DNA from: Syncephalastrum monosporum B8922
Lineage: Eukaryota > Mucoromycota > Mucoromycetes > Mucorales > Syncephalastraceae
Assembly: GCA_000697355.1 (NCBI GenBank)
Contig: JNEN01000856.1
Span: 62,001 to 126,000, forward strand
Direction of reading: 5' to 3'
Length of the DNA stretch: 64,000 nucleotides
Positions 1 through 11,755 of this stretch are shown here, one piece after another; positions within the stretch are counted from its first letter, which is position 1; every line of letters starts with the position of its first letter. A model generated the notes under the pieces. It was not told the DNA's origin, did not search any database, and was given only the letters and a program-made list of their open reading frames with translations. The translations under genes and the position numbers were made by a program.

Positions 1-192
1 ACGGCGGCAGACAAGTACAAGCAGCGCGTAATGGAGCAGCTTCGCATGGAGGATGATGGTAGCGAGGACGAAGACAATATACCTATTTCAATGGCGCATC
101 GCTCACCTCGTCCGGGTCGTCGGCGACGCGCCCTAGACGACATTTTTCCGCATTCTGAAACGACGTGCAACTCTCTGCCGCAGGCGGTTTAG
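1..192 (+). CDS. 3' end of an unidentified gene (partial)
   Basis: An open frame runs from the first base to a TAG at 190-192, giving the last 63 residues of a protein whose beginning lies outside the window. The visible tail has an acidic stretch (DDGSEDED) followed by a basic patch (RPGRRRRALDD) and no hydrophobic segment, so it looks like a soluble, perhaps nuclear, C-terminus. An AATAAA-like polyadenylation signal lies about 65 bases beyond the stop. I do not recognise the family. The frame could also be the end of a last exon that starts inside the window, since no upstream intron is visible. Confidence 0.5.
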   Translation, partial: TAADKYKQRVMEQLRMEDDGSEDEDNIPISMAHRSPRPGRRRRALDDIFPHSETTCNSLPQAV

Positions 193-570
193 AGTTTATA
201 TTTTTTATCATAGCTTAATTCCCTATTTTCTACTCATTTTGATTTCTATGCAAAAATAAATCTAGCTTCAATATGAAAATTAGACATATTTACTCAGAGA
301 TTCTAGACTTGGTTGCGAACGGACCGGCCCCAATGGTAGATCGCGGGATTGTCTGTGTTACATTTGAAAGAGCCAAGCATTCTCGCGCTTCTCTATTTGA
401 AGCGGACGGATGGGTGCACGACTCCGAGACCACGTGTTTCTGAAACACAGTGCCTTGATCCGCGCACACATTATTTTTTCTGCATCCTCGTTCCAGGTTC
501 ATGGTTGAGTTGCAGTTTTATTTATCTACAATCACAGTCACCACCGGTAATTTCTAATGTTGATATGCTT
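193..570. other. Intergenic, convergent 3' regions
   Basis: AT-rich spacer between two genes that end towards each other. It holds CAAAAATAAA near 250-259, a plausible polyadenylation signal for the upstream gene. No convincing coding frame is seen. Confidence 0.6.
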
Positions 571-2554
571 TCATAACTCTTTAACTGACTCAGGAGAAGA
601 CGTATCTCTCATTAATGTGGACGTGTCCTTGCGTCCCCACGGTGCTGTCATACCAATGGAGTCAAGCGGTTCTTCCCAGAAGAGACTACTCGTTCGATTC
701 TGCTCTTGCTGGGCCCGAAATTGCCGACGGTCGCGGGCCTCGTGTGGTACAGTAGGCTCGCGTGGTATAAATATTGCCATTTCAGGGCGGCGTGGCATGG
801 GAGATTGCTGGCTTGCGGCCTCTGCATATGTGTCATCGTCGAAGCCGTCGCTTTCGTGTGAGGACCCTTGCTCCTTCTCAGGCATATCTTGATAGGCGCT
901 GCGCTCCTCCTTTCCTGCTGACCGGATGCGAAATACACGAACAAGAATCCAGTGGATGACAATAGCGAGTCGTGGATGGGTATATGGCATGTAGACTCGG
1001 TTTGCGTCGAATGGATCGATACCTATGATAGGCCGGCGATCATAACATGCGCTTGACACAGACTGAAATTTGCGGGGTGTACTGCGCGTGGACTGCATGG
1101 TATTTGGGCGCGCTAGAGGTATCGAAGGCGATCTGTCGACAGTGTGCGAACGGACAGGTTCATGCAGCAGAAGCATTTCTGGTGACCGCGCAGAAGGTGA
1201 TAACATAGCGCTGGCTGCGCTTTGCATAGGGTAATGCGCAGAGACACATCGCACAGCTTGGCGTCGTTTTTTGACACATGTGCAAGACGAAGCTTCATCA
1301 CGTTGTGCACCGGGTATCATCACGGGTAATCGACGCATATAATACAAGATGGAGTGGAAATAGCTGCGGTGATGGTCGCCATCGTGGTCGCTATTGTGGT
1401 CGTCGCTGCCGTTATCGGAAACGTCGACCTCGTAATATTCGTGTACGTATTTCTGGATGAACCTCCTGGCCTTGCTCTTCACCACCGTAGTGACAAAAGG
1501 GTCGCCGAAAAATATGATTGCGACAAAGACACCTGTTGTAAGCATGTAAGTAACATATACATGAGATCTCATATATCTACTACTATTACCCATGAGACTT
1601 CGAAGAAAAATAGACGCAAAAGCTAAGGCGAATGGAGGATACATGCTCTGCAAAACAATTGTCTGGACTACGAACCCGCAAATGTAACAAACCAATGGTA
1701 CTATGGGATAATGAGTATATGAAGCTCTGTAGTGTCACTTATCATGCTTACCCATCAAATAAATAACGCAGCGAATAACTACTTTTGTCACCATGCTAGT
1801 GCGCTTCTTTACACTTTTCTTCTGTCGCTGATACGTATCACCAGCAATGATTTTGCTCTCCCGACGTAGCTTGATGAGCGCTATCACCGAGCAGATCGCC
1901 GAGAAAAGAATAAGCAACATGAGGAAGCTATAAAGCCATGTCCACACAGCTTCACCGCAGTAGCTTGACGCATAGTAGATTGTGAACCTTTTGAAAATAA
2001 CGTTAGCGTGCCTATTCCACATCCGATAAAGGACAGTGCAATTCTTACCAACATGAGTGGCCATTATCTCCTGAAGCACATGAGAAGTGAAGATAGTAGA
2101 TAGGTAGAGCAAGCGAGACCAAGCTGTAGAGCAATGCGAATATGTAATACAAGTATTCGTGGTAGTTCTTATGTTTCAGCTGGAAAACAAAGACGACCAA
2201 GAGGTTGACACCAATGAGCGTAAGAAAGGCAGCCGAGGCAATCGCGCAATAGTTGTTGATTATGGCCAACGGAAAACACCCGGAAGACGTGCTCGATATC
2301 TGGATGAAAGCGATATCGCAAATAGCATTGATCATGTTCATGATCGTGGAGAAAAAGACACACCGGATGGATACCCGGGAGGCTTTGTACTTGCAGTACC
2401 ATCGTAAAACCGCATAGACGGTAATGGTGGCTATGCATCCGACGAGCGAGAGGATGCAGCAAACAAAGTTGAGGGTGCGAAGCACAACAAATAAATGAGG
2501 TGGGTATAAATAGCTATCATTAAAATAATCGTCATATGCAGACGAGTATGTCAT
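571..2554 (-). CDS. Seven-helix receptor-like protein, copy 1 (tandem paralogue)
   Basis: Four exons on the minus strand (2554-2049, 1987-1752, 1700-1590, 1532-571) give 604 residues. Exon 1 encodes a short acidic outside segment with an N-D-S glycosylation site and helices 1-4. Exon 2 has a cysteine-bearing loop (SSYCGEAVWTW) and helix 5. Helix 6 is joined across exons 2-3, and helix 7 ends at GDPFVTTVVKSK. A long Ser/Thr-rich cytoplasmic tail follows. This is the layout of a G-protein-coupled receptor, of a fungal type resembling the Git3 or cAMP-receptor-like groups, but I cannot fix the class. The start at 2554 was chosen because it is the first ATG and matches the position of the ATG in the neighbouring paralogue. 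All three introns are shared with that copy at the same positions and phases. The ligand is unknown. Confidence 0.8.
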
Positions 2555-3743
2555 AAAGGTTGTTACGTGTCGGAAAAAAAAGTACAAAAAGAAAAAAATT
2601 CAAGGATGTGATGCCTTGACCAGATATGTAACCCTTGTCAATGCTATGGATTTTTTCCAATCAAAATTAGCGGCCATGAAAATCTCTGTCATTCGCAGAA
2701 GGTACGTATATTTTTTGTTTATTAATGCTCCAGAAGGGACCGGGGAAGATGAATAATTAACTACAAAGAACAAGACGCAACCCTCCACTCACCTACAAGA
2801 CTTGTAGTACCAAACGACGCATCCAACAATCCTTCGGGAAGCATGTAGACTTTTAAATCACGTGCTACAGCTATGCCGTTTTGAGGGTCGCAGTCATGGT
2901 ACACCTTTTCTATTTTTCTGAGTTGTTACATTTGCGGATAATGTTCTTGCCTTTCCATCATAGCTCAGTAGTCGCTCTCGCGGAAGCACGAAACAGAGGG
3001 CAAGATATGCGAGAAAGCTACAACGGCTATGTTTACAGGACGTCATCGCCGTAAGTTTGTGCATAGGATACGGCGAACCCTGAAGAAGAACACAAGCAAT
3101 AAGTATAATCTTCTGTCAGTGGATACGCAAGTATTGCCTGTACCGATCGTATGATTTAGTAACCCGGAAGTCGAGGGCCAAATCTTAGTAGGAATGATAG
3201 CATCACTGATAAGCTTGACTTCGGCGAGGTATTTTTTGTATTCAGCGGAAAAGGTGGAAGCCAAAGAGATATATTCCTTATTACTGAAAGAAGGTTGAGG
3301 CGGCCCAATAGTGATTTAGCGCTAATAGGACATAGTATAAGGGTAGGTAATGGTCGCAAGAGATCTATTGCGGTAGAAGTAGAGCAAGGGTACAACACGG
3401 AGATGGTGAGACCCTAAATTTATAGAACCGTCGATAGATCAGTTTGACGATACTGGTAGCTACACGTTCACGGAGAGGTAGGAGAGGACGGTGTTTTGGA
3501 GCGCGCCATAATAGCCGAGCAACTATGGCTGCTCTCAATGAAATCCATGTCGTAGCACGCCCTCGTTATAAAGTTTTAGCGTATAGGCAAAAAGGATAGA
3601 ATTAGAATCAGGTCATTAGGATCTGACCGCACTACAAGCAATTTTCGATTATGAATTTTCCTCTAATCAAATTGGTACCTTTGGAGGCCGCTTTTGAGGC
3701 TGACTTCCCGTTCGACCAGAAAAATGACTTGGATATCGTATAT
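2555..3743. other. Intergenic between the two receptor genes
   Basis: About 1.2 kb of AT-rich DNA that serves as upstream region of receptor copy 1 and downstream region of copy 2. Minus-strand frames at 3043-3398 are short and show no family resemblance. I see no RNA gene or repeat. Confidence 0.5.
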
Positions 3744-5749
3744 TTACAAATTATTTGTCTCGTTAGAAGAAGGTCGAGAATCTACAACCGTCCAGTCTAC
3801 GCTATCAGAGTGCCCGTAATCAAAATTAATGGTATCAAACGACTCAGGAGAGGTTGTGCCGTTCGTTCGTTTCGGGTGATGGGTTCGTAGAGGACGCTCC
3901 TTACTGAACTCAAATGAGACGGTTGGCTCCCGTGGTATATAAACTGATGTTGTCATGCGGTGGGCCATGGGTGGTCGTTGAGCTGGAGAGCAGCTGACTC
4001 TGGTGGCATCAGCGAGATCACTTTCTGTCGGTGGGCTGGGTGTCAGCATTGAAGGGCTTGGTTGCTCATAGTCACGTTTTTCTTCGTCCTCCTCCGCTGG
4101 ACGGACACGGAACACCCGAAGTAGAATATAGTGGATGACGGTAGCGAGACGTGGATGGGTATAAGTAACATAAACCCGGCTTGCGTCGGCTGGATCGATG
4201 CCGAGAATACCTCGGTGAGTCGAAGAGGTAGTCGATATGGATTGAAACTTCCGGGGTGAAATACGATCGCATGGAGAAGAGTCTGTAGACCTCAGAGGAG
4301 ACGTCGATGGTTTGTGGATCATATATACAGGATACTGTGGCTCAGGCGCTAGGAAAATGTCATGTTCTGATGACTGAGTGGAGGGTGATGGACGTTGCTT
4401 GCTGTGCTGCATGGTGATACACCGTACAGGTTTGCGCCGCTTATTGGCGTGCTTAACAGGGGAACCAGCTCCGCCATTCATGCCGGGGCATATAATTTGT
4501 ATCTGACGACCAGGACACAAAGTTGTGTCCTCTCCATCATAGGTAGGCTCGTCATCGTACGCAGGCTTGTCGTCCTCTGAAATATCGATCTCGTAGTACT
4601 CGTGCACATATTTCTGAATAAAGCCTCTGACTTTGCTTCTCATCAGCGTGGTTACAAGAGGATCGGTAAAGAAAATTATCGTCATAAAAACACCTAATAA
4701 GAAAAAAAATAAGCTCCTATAGACGAGGCCCAGATGTACATTTACCCATAAGGTTACGAAGAAAGACATGCATCACGGACAGGGCGAATGGAGGATCCAG
4801 ACCTCGCAAAAGTATGGTCTCAAAGATGAATCCCCATAAAAAGCAGACCAACGGCACTAGATGGCAAATAAGTGAGTAATGTCTACAATCAAAAGATGTC
4901 GTAAAGCTCACCAAGTAGATAAACAGCAGAGCGAAAAACCACTTTCGTGACCATGCTGCTGCGTTTTCTATTAACCTTTTTGTGTCGTGACGTTGCTTCT
5001 AGACTGGTTGCGCCAGCCCGGCTGTTGCCAGGTGACTTGAATTCATCATGGTAAAGCTTGCTTTCCTTGTATAGCTTGACCAGGGCTATTACTGAGCAGA
5101 TTGCTGAGAAGAGGACAAGGAACATGAGGAAGCTATACACCCATGTCCACACAGCATCACCACAGTGACTTGATTCATAATAGACAGCAAACCTTAAAGA
5201 AATAATATAATTAACGGATAGCTTTCCAGGCAAATATTACACTTACCAGCATGTATTACGGCCATCGTTCTGAACGCACGGGTGAAGTGTATGATAAATC
5301 GGCATAGCAAGTGAGCCTAAGCTGTATAACAGCGCGGCAGTGTAATAGATGTGTTCGAGATACTTTTTGTGTTTCAGATGAAAAACGAAGACGACCAGAA
5401 GATTGACGCCTATCAACGTGAGGAAGGCAGTCGAGGCGACAGTACAGTACTGGTTGACGACGGCGATATAAAAGCATGGCGATGACGCTTCGGATATGTG
5501 TACGGAGACGATATCGAATATGGCGCTGAGCATTGTCGCGATAATGGACAAAATGACACACCGAAGGGATACCCGAGAGGCTTTAGCTTTGTACAACCAT
5601 CGCAGAAGCGAGTAGACGATAATAGTGGTTAAGCATGCGACAATGGAGACGAAAGCGCAAATCACAGTGATCGTTCGCAGTATGTAGAAACAGTTGTAAG
5701 AATACAGAATTCTGTCGTCGAAGTAGTCAAGATAGTCCTGGCCAGCCAT
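3744..5749 (-). CDS. Seven-helix receptor-like protein, copy 2 (tandem paralogue)
   Basis: Four exons (5749-5247, 5192-4912, 4856-4746, 4693-3744) give 614 residues. Helices 1-4 lie in exon 1, followed by a Cys-containing loop (ESSHCGDAVWTW), helix 5 and part of helix 6 in exon 2, the rest of helix 6 in exon 3, and helix 7 (GVFMTIIFFTDPLVTTLM) in exon 4. The membrane core is clearly homologous to the copy 3 kb away. Introns fall at identical positions, which supports a tandem duplication. The tail shares only a few blocks with copy 1: KVRGFIQKYVHEYYE just after helix 7, SPRKFQS, THPRLATVIHYILLRVFR and PREPTV. The frame remains open upstream of 5749 with a hydrophobic stretch, so a small upstream exon adding a signal peptide is possible; I could not find one that splices in phase. 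Confidence 0.8.
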
Positions 5750-6376
5750 AGAGTTCGTACATGTAGTGAAAGAGGAAGTGGAGTACGACAGAAATTGTAA
5801 GGGTAGAAATCGGATCAAGATCAGGACCCCTGTCAGTAGCAAATTTTTCTTATTGAATCAGCAACCTTAGAAACCTACCTACTCACCTTCTCATGGTACA
5901 AGAGAAAGTTGCCGAAGGGGACAGGGTACACTTCCGTTTGCCTGAGATTTGCAAAATAGCCATTACGCAGTGGGCGGTGGTATCCAGGCAAGACCTTTTA
6001 CGGGTGTCACCTTCGCAGCTCCTCGCCCCGATCATGCGCGCTCTCACACATTCCGGACGTGCGCTGTATAGAGAAAATATATAATTGTAAAGAGCAGAGC
6101 GATAGCAGATATGAGATGTGGCAAGGGCAATACAAGCGAGATGATCTCTTTGCCTTCTTGACATGGTTCTGTTACAAACACGATATTATACATACAGAAC
6201 AGGCGGATTGCACTAGTGCCATGCGGTATGACGAAGGTTTAGAAATACATGTACAAGAAAGAGTGGGGTGTGAGCCTTCCCGCTTTTGTGTCAGCGCCCA
6301 CCCGCAGAAAAAAAAATCTTTGATTCTTTTTTTTTCTCTTCTGCTGTATACTTACAACCTTCTACTTTCTACTTGA
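5750..6376. other. Divergent intergenic region
   Basis: Shared upstream region of receptor copy 2 (minus) and the FetB-like gene (plus). The part next to 5750 could hold a short 5' exon of the receptor. No TATA box stands out; a run of T and pyrimidine-rich DNA lies at 6310-6375 just before the ATG of the plus-strand gene. Confidence 0.5.
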
Positions 6377-7772
6377 ATGTCTGCACCATCGTCTTCATTT
6401 CTTCTGGCCGTGACAGGCTTACAGCCTCGCGGCGAAGGTGACGGCTCCGGAGGAAATAACGGCACGCCTGAGCTCGGCTGGGAGAATGTCGCCGTTGCCT
6501 CCGGATTCATTGTCGTCAACGGTGCGCAAATGAAGACAAAAGGAATTCTGAATGAAAGGCTGACAAAGCACTTGGTTTTTTTTTTTTCAACATTGATACA
6601 GGCATCATGTCACTCGTATTGGGTCTCAAACTGGAAGCATCGCTGATAATTGCATCTGTCCGGTGTCTGGTGCAGCTGACGATCATGGTAAAACCCGAAG
6701 TGAAGACGCGTGGGTTAGCTGGGCTGGATCGTTTGGTACTCACAGCACTTTTACGCAGGGTTACATCCTGGAAGACGTTTTCAAAGCGCGGCATCCAGCT
6801 ATTATTCTTCTCATGACCGGTAAGAAAGACTCATGCTTGTTTTGATCAAAGTTGACCTTATGCAATAAATTAGGCGTCTTAATCATTTTGGGAACATATG
6901 AAACTGTGTACAACAAATCCAAGCAAACATACAAAGGCATGGTAGGTGTAACCTGAAAAGCAGTAAAGGATTAGTCGGCTAGTGGACTCATTAAACGCTA
7001 CAGTTCGTCTCGGTCTTGCTGTCGACCGGATTTTCAACCTTGCTGATCGGTATCGTTGGCAGCCGTTATGCGATGGAACAAAACCCCTTTTGGATCCCCG
7101 AGACATTTATTCCGACCATGGGCATGTTGCTAGGTAACATGATGAGTGGCATGGCCGTCGGCCTGTCCAGCTGTCTTTCCAGCGTCAGCACACGTAAAGA
7201 ACACATTGAAACCTATCTCGCTTTTGGTGCCAGTCGGTGGGAGGCCGGCCAATCCATCGCTGTCGAGGCTGTGCGCCTTGCTATGCTGCCTACCATCAAC
7301 CAGATGTCCGTGATTGGTCTTATTTCTATACCCGGCATGATGACAGGTCAAATCCTCGGTGGTGCGCCAGTAATGAACGCCGTGCGCTATCAGCAGATTA
7401 TCATGTTCTTGATTTCGGCAAGCACCGCTCTCGGTGTTCTTAGCGCTGTCGTGGTAAGTCAGATTCCAAGAAACTCCCAATATGGTAATTGATCCCTTCT
7501 CTGTTGTCCAGTCTTGCATCCGTGTCATGATTGACAGCCAGCACCGTTTGCGACCTGAGCGCATCGTCCATGGCCGTCCTAGCATCTTCTTGGATATCCG
7601 CGACCTGTTTGTCTGGCTCTGGCGCATGCTCGCATACGCGGCCTGCTGCTGTGGTCGATTCCGGAAGGACAAATCCTATGCTCGCTATTCACCAGTAGAC
7701 GGAGAGGAAGATGACGAAAGCACGGACCACGAGGGTCAGCAACGACCTTTACTCAATCAGGACCAACATTAG
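6377..7772 (+). CDS. UPF0014/FetB-type membrane protein (ABC permease-like)
   Basis: Six exons (6377-6521, 6602-6687, 6759-6819, 6874-6941, 7004-7453, 7512-7772) encode 356 residues. After a Gly-rich N-terminus come several membrane helices. The core has the family's typical segments: VRCLVQLTIMGYILEDVF, PTMGMLLGNMMSGMAVGLS, TYLAFGASRWEA, and SVIGLISIPGMMTGQILGG. These identify the UPF0014 family, which includes bacterial FetB (the permease half of an iron exporter) and plant ALS3/STAR2. The C-terminus is a Cys-rich, then acidic, cytoplasmic tail ending SPVDGEEDDES and beyond. In bacteria the permease works with a separate ATPase; none is encoded nearby. A metal-related transport role is inferred from the family only. 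AAAATAAAAT near 7920 may be the polyadenylation signal. Confidence 0.9.
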
Positions 7773-8126
7773 ATTTTTATCCTCTGCATACCTTAATTAT
7801 GTTCCTCTTCCCTTACTCTTGGTCTTTCACATATACACACATACACGCACGCACAAACGGCCTCATTCTAAACAAAACCCCTCATTCCGCGACCCTCATG
7901 ATATCCTACATTGTTACAAGAAAATAAAATCGAATAACGGGTGATCCGACAGTACACATGCTTTATTTTTGACGCTTATATGAAGTGTAGATGAGAGGGC
8001 ATACGAATAAATGATGGGGATGATGGTATGTACATGAATGAAAAGTAGAGTAAAAATGGGGGGGCATATGGCGTGAGATAAAGGACGACTGAGAACATCA
8101 AAAGCGACAGCATCACAGCATAAGAA
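7773..8126. other. Intergenic, convergent
   Basis: 3' flanks of the FetB-like gene (plus) and the small Ser/Thr/Pro-rich gene (minus). Contains a short CA-rich stretch (acacacatacacgcacgc) near 7832 and an AATAAA-type signal near 7923. No coding frame is supported. Confidence 0.5.
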
Positions 8127-8495
8127 TTAGACTTTGACAGGACATGCAGGGCACCAGCTGAGAGCGTAGTGACATTTGTGTTGAAGACAGTAGTTTTGAG
8201 GGACAAGTTGGATAGTCGATAAAGGCACGGGCGGCGAGCGATAAGAAGACAAGTGGAAGGCGGAAGAATCGGGAAGCCACCGGGTGACGGTTGCATTCGG
8301 GGTCGTCGGAGCAGGATTTGCCGTGGATGATGATAGTGAAGGCGCGGATATAAACGACGTAGCCTGATGCACTACGGACGACGGCGGTGAGGGCACCATT
8401 GTGGTTGTAATTGTTGTCGCTGTTGATGGATTGTAAGGCTCTCCAGTCGTATCACTACATGGTGGTGTCGCTGATGGCGAAGGCGTAGGCGACAT
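8127..8495 (-). CDS. Small Ser/Thr/Pro-rich protein with a C-terminal Cys motif
   Basis: A single ATG-started frame of 122 residues. The first hundred residues are low-complexity Ser, Thr and Pro with no signal peptide or membrane helix. The last 22 residues differ: NYCLQHKCHYALSWCPACP gives C-x4-C-x6-C-x2-C with two histidines, which could form a small metal-binding knuckle or a disulfide-linked end. I do not recognise the family. The gene might have further exons upstream, but no in-phase splice was evident. Support rests on the ATG start, the compositional change and the ordered cysteine tail; it could still be a chance frame. Confidence 0.45.
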   Translation of the reverse strand: MSPTPSPSATPPCSDTTGEPYNPSTATTITTTMVPSPPSSVVHQATSFISAPSLSSSTANPAPTTPNATVTRWLPDSSAFHLSSYRSPPVPLSTIQLVPQNYCLQHKCHYALSWCPACPVKV

Positions 8496-10838
8496 CCATG
8501 TAAATATGGAAGATATACGGAAGACACGCGGATGAAGTAATAGTAATTAAAGAAAAGGAAAAAAAAGAGATGAGAGGGGCAGGAGTGAAAAAAAAGGGTA
8601 TCTCGCAATTAAAAAAAGTTGAGCTGCGTCTCATTTATTTTCGGCAACAACAAACGTCCAACTCATCATCGTTATGGTGCACGTTACTTGAAAATTATTT
8701 TTCTTTTTTTTTGTTCTGTCTTGCTCCAAGTATAATTAAATTTCGCGAAACTGAAGAGTGTAGAAAGTAGAAGGCAATGAAGGGAAGTTGAGCTTCTCTC
8801 ACATTGGCTTATACAGTGCGAATGACCCATCTATCCCTTATCAACTGTCATGCCATTTTGGCATCTCGACCCTTATACCACGTTCAAGGCTCCGTGCGCT
8901 GGTGCCAAACATCTTATCTGCTAACTATCTGTCCGGTGTCCGCAGGCACCGGTCGTTTTGGTCGCCGTCTAAAGATCCATGATATGGTCCATGTTTACTT
9001 TCTGATCTGACCCGATAAACTGGAATACACTATATTTTCGCTTATTCTGCAAGTCGATTTATTTGTGGCTGTTTGCGTGAGAGCAAGCAAATACTCTTTT
9101 CAATCGTATGAAAGATGTTGTCAAGGAAACGCGGTACTGGTACTGGGCAACCGATGTGCCGAATGTACAGCTATTATAAAAAATTACTTCTTTTTTTTTT
9201 TTGGTCGCTCGTGTTCGGAAAGCCTCCGCTTCAATCGCTGTTGATCGCCAGCCTCTTTCATTGGATTGCGGCGCGTGCGGGCCTTGTGTGATGATCATTT
9301 GCCGTTTTTTTTTGCGGACTCGAATTTGTTGGATACGCCTAATCTCTGCCACAGTGTTTTCTATAAAAGCGAGTGCGGAGTGCTAGTAGATAAGACAATA
9401 GCCAGATGAAAGCAGGGTACCCATCTGGATCAGGATAAACAAAAGAAACCAAGAAGTGGTAGAATGATAAACCTGATCCCTTTCACCTCTTGCGATATGT
9501 ACCGAGATTGTCCATTCGAATAGAAGTTGCGCCGTACGTCGTGTGTGTGCTGTGGATCCAAAAAGACGAGGTCTGCCCAATAGAATAAAGTTAAAAATAA
9601 TATATGCATGCTGTCTATAATTGAAGATGTGCTGGTTTCGTACTTCAGTTACACGCTTATCATGGAGAATCTCACAACTGCCCAAGACCCCCGACCATAG
9701 CTAATGTAGCACTGCGCTTAAACCCCAAATTTCTGCGAGTTAAATGGCACTGCATGGGAAGGAGTGCTACCGGTCTTGTCGCCAAAAGCAACGGCCATTC
9801 TAAAGACCGGTTGAACCTATCACACGGCTCTTTGGAGAGATTAAAACACTGATAATAAAATATCTTCAATCTTTAATGTGCGATCACCTTTTCGGTCATC
9901 CTTCCTCATGCAGATAAGGTGGACATGACGCAGATGAGACAACTGAAATATCTTGACGACTTACAGTATGTTTAGCTGTCTATGTAAAATCTCGTTTACA
10001 CTCGTCACATTCAGACTTAAAGAAATATAAGGTCTGTTGCGGATAAAGTTATAACCTCAGAGCCAATTGAACCCACTACGACTGTATCTAGGACGGTATA
10101 ACCTTTTCCCAGGTGGACTGGTATGTATGTCGCTCTAGATGCCAATAACTATGTAGAGATCAAATAGAAATATGGATCAAAAATCGCACTTCCCACATAT
10201 GTATGTATATAGCTTGTAAGAGTATATATACGCATCTGGTCGTACAGACTGCTGCTATATACAATACAGTCAAAATGACATTGCAACGATACTTGTATAC
10301 GAACGATTCCTTGCTACATGTGATTCATTCTTGCTAGATTGATGTAGCATCAGTAGAAGCGCTTGATGATGGGGCATACGTTAAGTATCATATAATAGGA
10401 GAGGAGATCTTGCGTCCTGGAAAAGGGTGGCTCAAGAAATGAGAAGTTATGAAGCTAGTTAGAACTGTATATATTGTGTAAAAGCACTTCATGAATCGGA
10501 TGATGTGTGCTTTTTTGCCACCTTGCGAGGAGCATGGCACGTAGCTGTCAAATCACGTTCCAAATGCATAAATATCACATGGAAACAAATGCAACTGTTT
10601 CTTAGGCATATGAAAATGGTGGTTCATGAATACACACGCTTGCTCAGCAACGCGTGATATCCATATCTTAATGATTCTCCAGCAAGCATCAAAGTTGAAT
10701 TGTCAGTGGTCTCTTCAGCCTGCAAAGTGCATGCAATAGATCACCATATAGACAAATGAAAGATTGTAGGTATATGTATATAGATACACAGTGGTATGGC
10801 TATGTAATGCACGATATTTTATTACAGAGTGATGCTGA
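8496..10838. other. Intergenic, 2.3 kb, nothing recognised
   Basis: AT-rich DNA with several T or A homopolymers (for example at 8700-8711 and 9189-9202). Frames here are short, low-complexity and unrelated to known families. No tRNA, rRNA or repeat was recognised. The right end is the 3' flank of the isomerase gene. Confidence 0.5.
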
Positions 10839-11755
10839 TTACATCTTAGGAGCCAATCGGTTGTAGGGGATGGTAAGATAGCGCACAATGTCAGTGTACA
10901 TCTATGGATCAAGTGATGATATCAGAAAAGTGCGATGCTTTAGTGAGTAGAACGTACCTCCTCCTTGAGCTGGCGGTAGCAGATGCCAGCTTTGGCCTTG
11001 GGAGCCCACTTGAGAGCCAGAGCCTTGGCTTTGTCAAAGACCTCTTTCTCGGGAGCAATTTCGTCGACGATGCCTTGGTCCAAAGCTTCCTGAGCCGTGA
11101 AGCGGTGTCCTTGCAAGACCATGTTGCGGAACGTGACAGGCGTCAGCTGGTAACGCAGGATGGCAGCCATGCCAGGAGCAAGCGGGGAAGGAAGATCAAC
11201 TTCGTTCATGCAGAGGTAACCACGGTCGGAGCGCATCACACGGTAGTCTATTTAGGCTATTAGCGTGTGGGCTGGATTGGATCACGCGCGAGGGGCACTT
11301 ACCGTGGGCCATGGCCAGCATGCAACCACCGGCAAACGCGTGGCTATGCAAATTAAGTTTGTTTCAGAACAGAGTGACAGCGCTGGCTGTTTGTCTTACC
11401 CGTTCAAAGCAGCGACGGTGGGGATGCAGAAGGTGAGCATGCGACGCAGCAGGGTGAGGTAGTGCTCCATGAAGGGAGGGTAGCCCACCGCGTGCTCAAG
11501 CTGGAGACCATTCGAGTAAATCTTGCCCTGGCCGGTGGTGACCAAGGCCATGTCAGTAGGGTCCTCGCAGGCTAAAAAGATATCCTCCACGATCTGCAGC
11601 GCCTCGAGAATGGCCTTGCAGAACTCGGTCGTGAATCGATTGTCGGCATGGTGAAGGTGCAGAATGAACAAAGGTCCTTCCTGGCTCAGCGTCATTTGGT
11701 GGTTCGAAGCCGAGGGCAGCTTGACAGGGAAACTAACGCCAGGTGCTTCAGACAT
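10839..11755 (-). CDS. Enoyl-CoA delta isomerase (crotonase family)
   Basis: Four exons (11755-11400, 11343-11303, 11247-10958, 10901-10839) encode 249 residues. The crotonase fold is shown by the oxyanion-loop region (TTGQGKIYSNGLQLE), the second loop NGHAFAGGCMLAMAHDYRVM, and CMNEVDLPSPLAPGM. The Glu at about residue 148 in that last segment matches the catalytic acid/base of delta3,delta2-enoyl-CoA isomerases. These enzymes shift double bonds of unsaturated fatty acyl-CoAs so that they can enter beta-oxidation. The last exon is only 21 codons and ends APKM; PKM is not a standard peroxisomal signal (SKL-like) though it is close to one. The gene lies in a loose neighbourhood of other fatty-acid oxidation genes. 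Hydratase activity instead of isomerase cannot be excluded from sequence. Confidence 0.87.

Noticed and set aside
2600..3398. Minus-strand frames (2600-2788, 3043-3264, 3156-3398) between the receptor genes
   Set aside because: Short, mostly without ATG starts, no family resemblance and no in-phase splice to either receptor.
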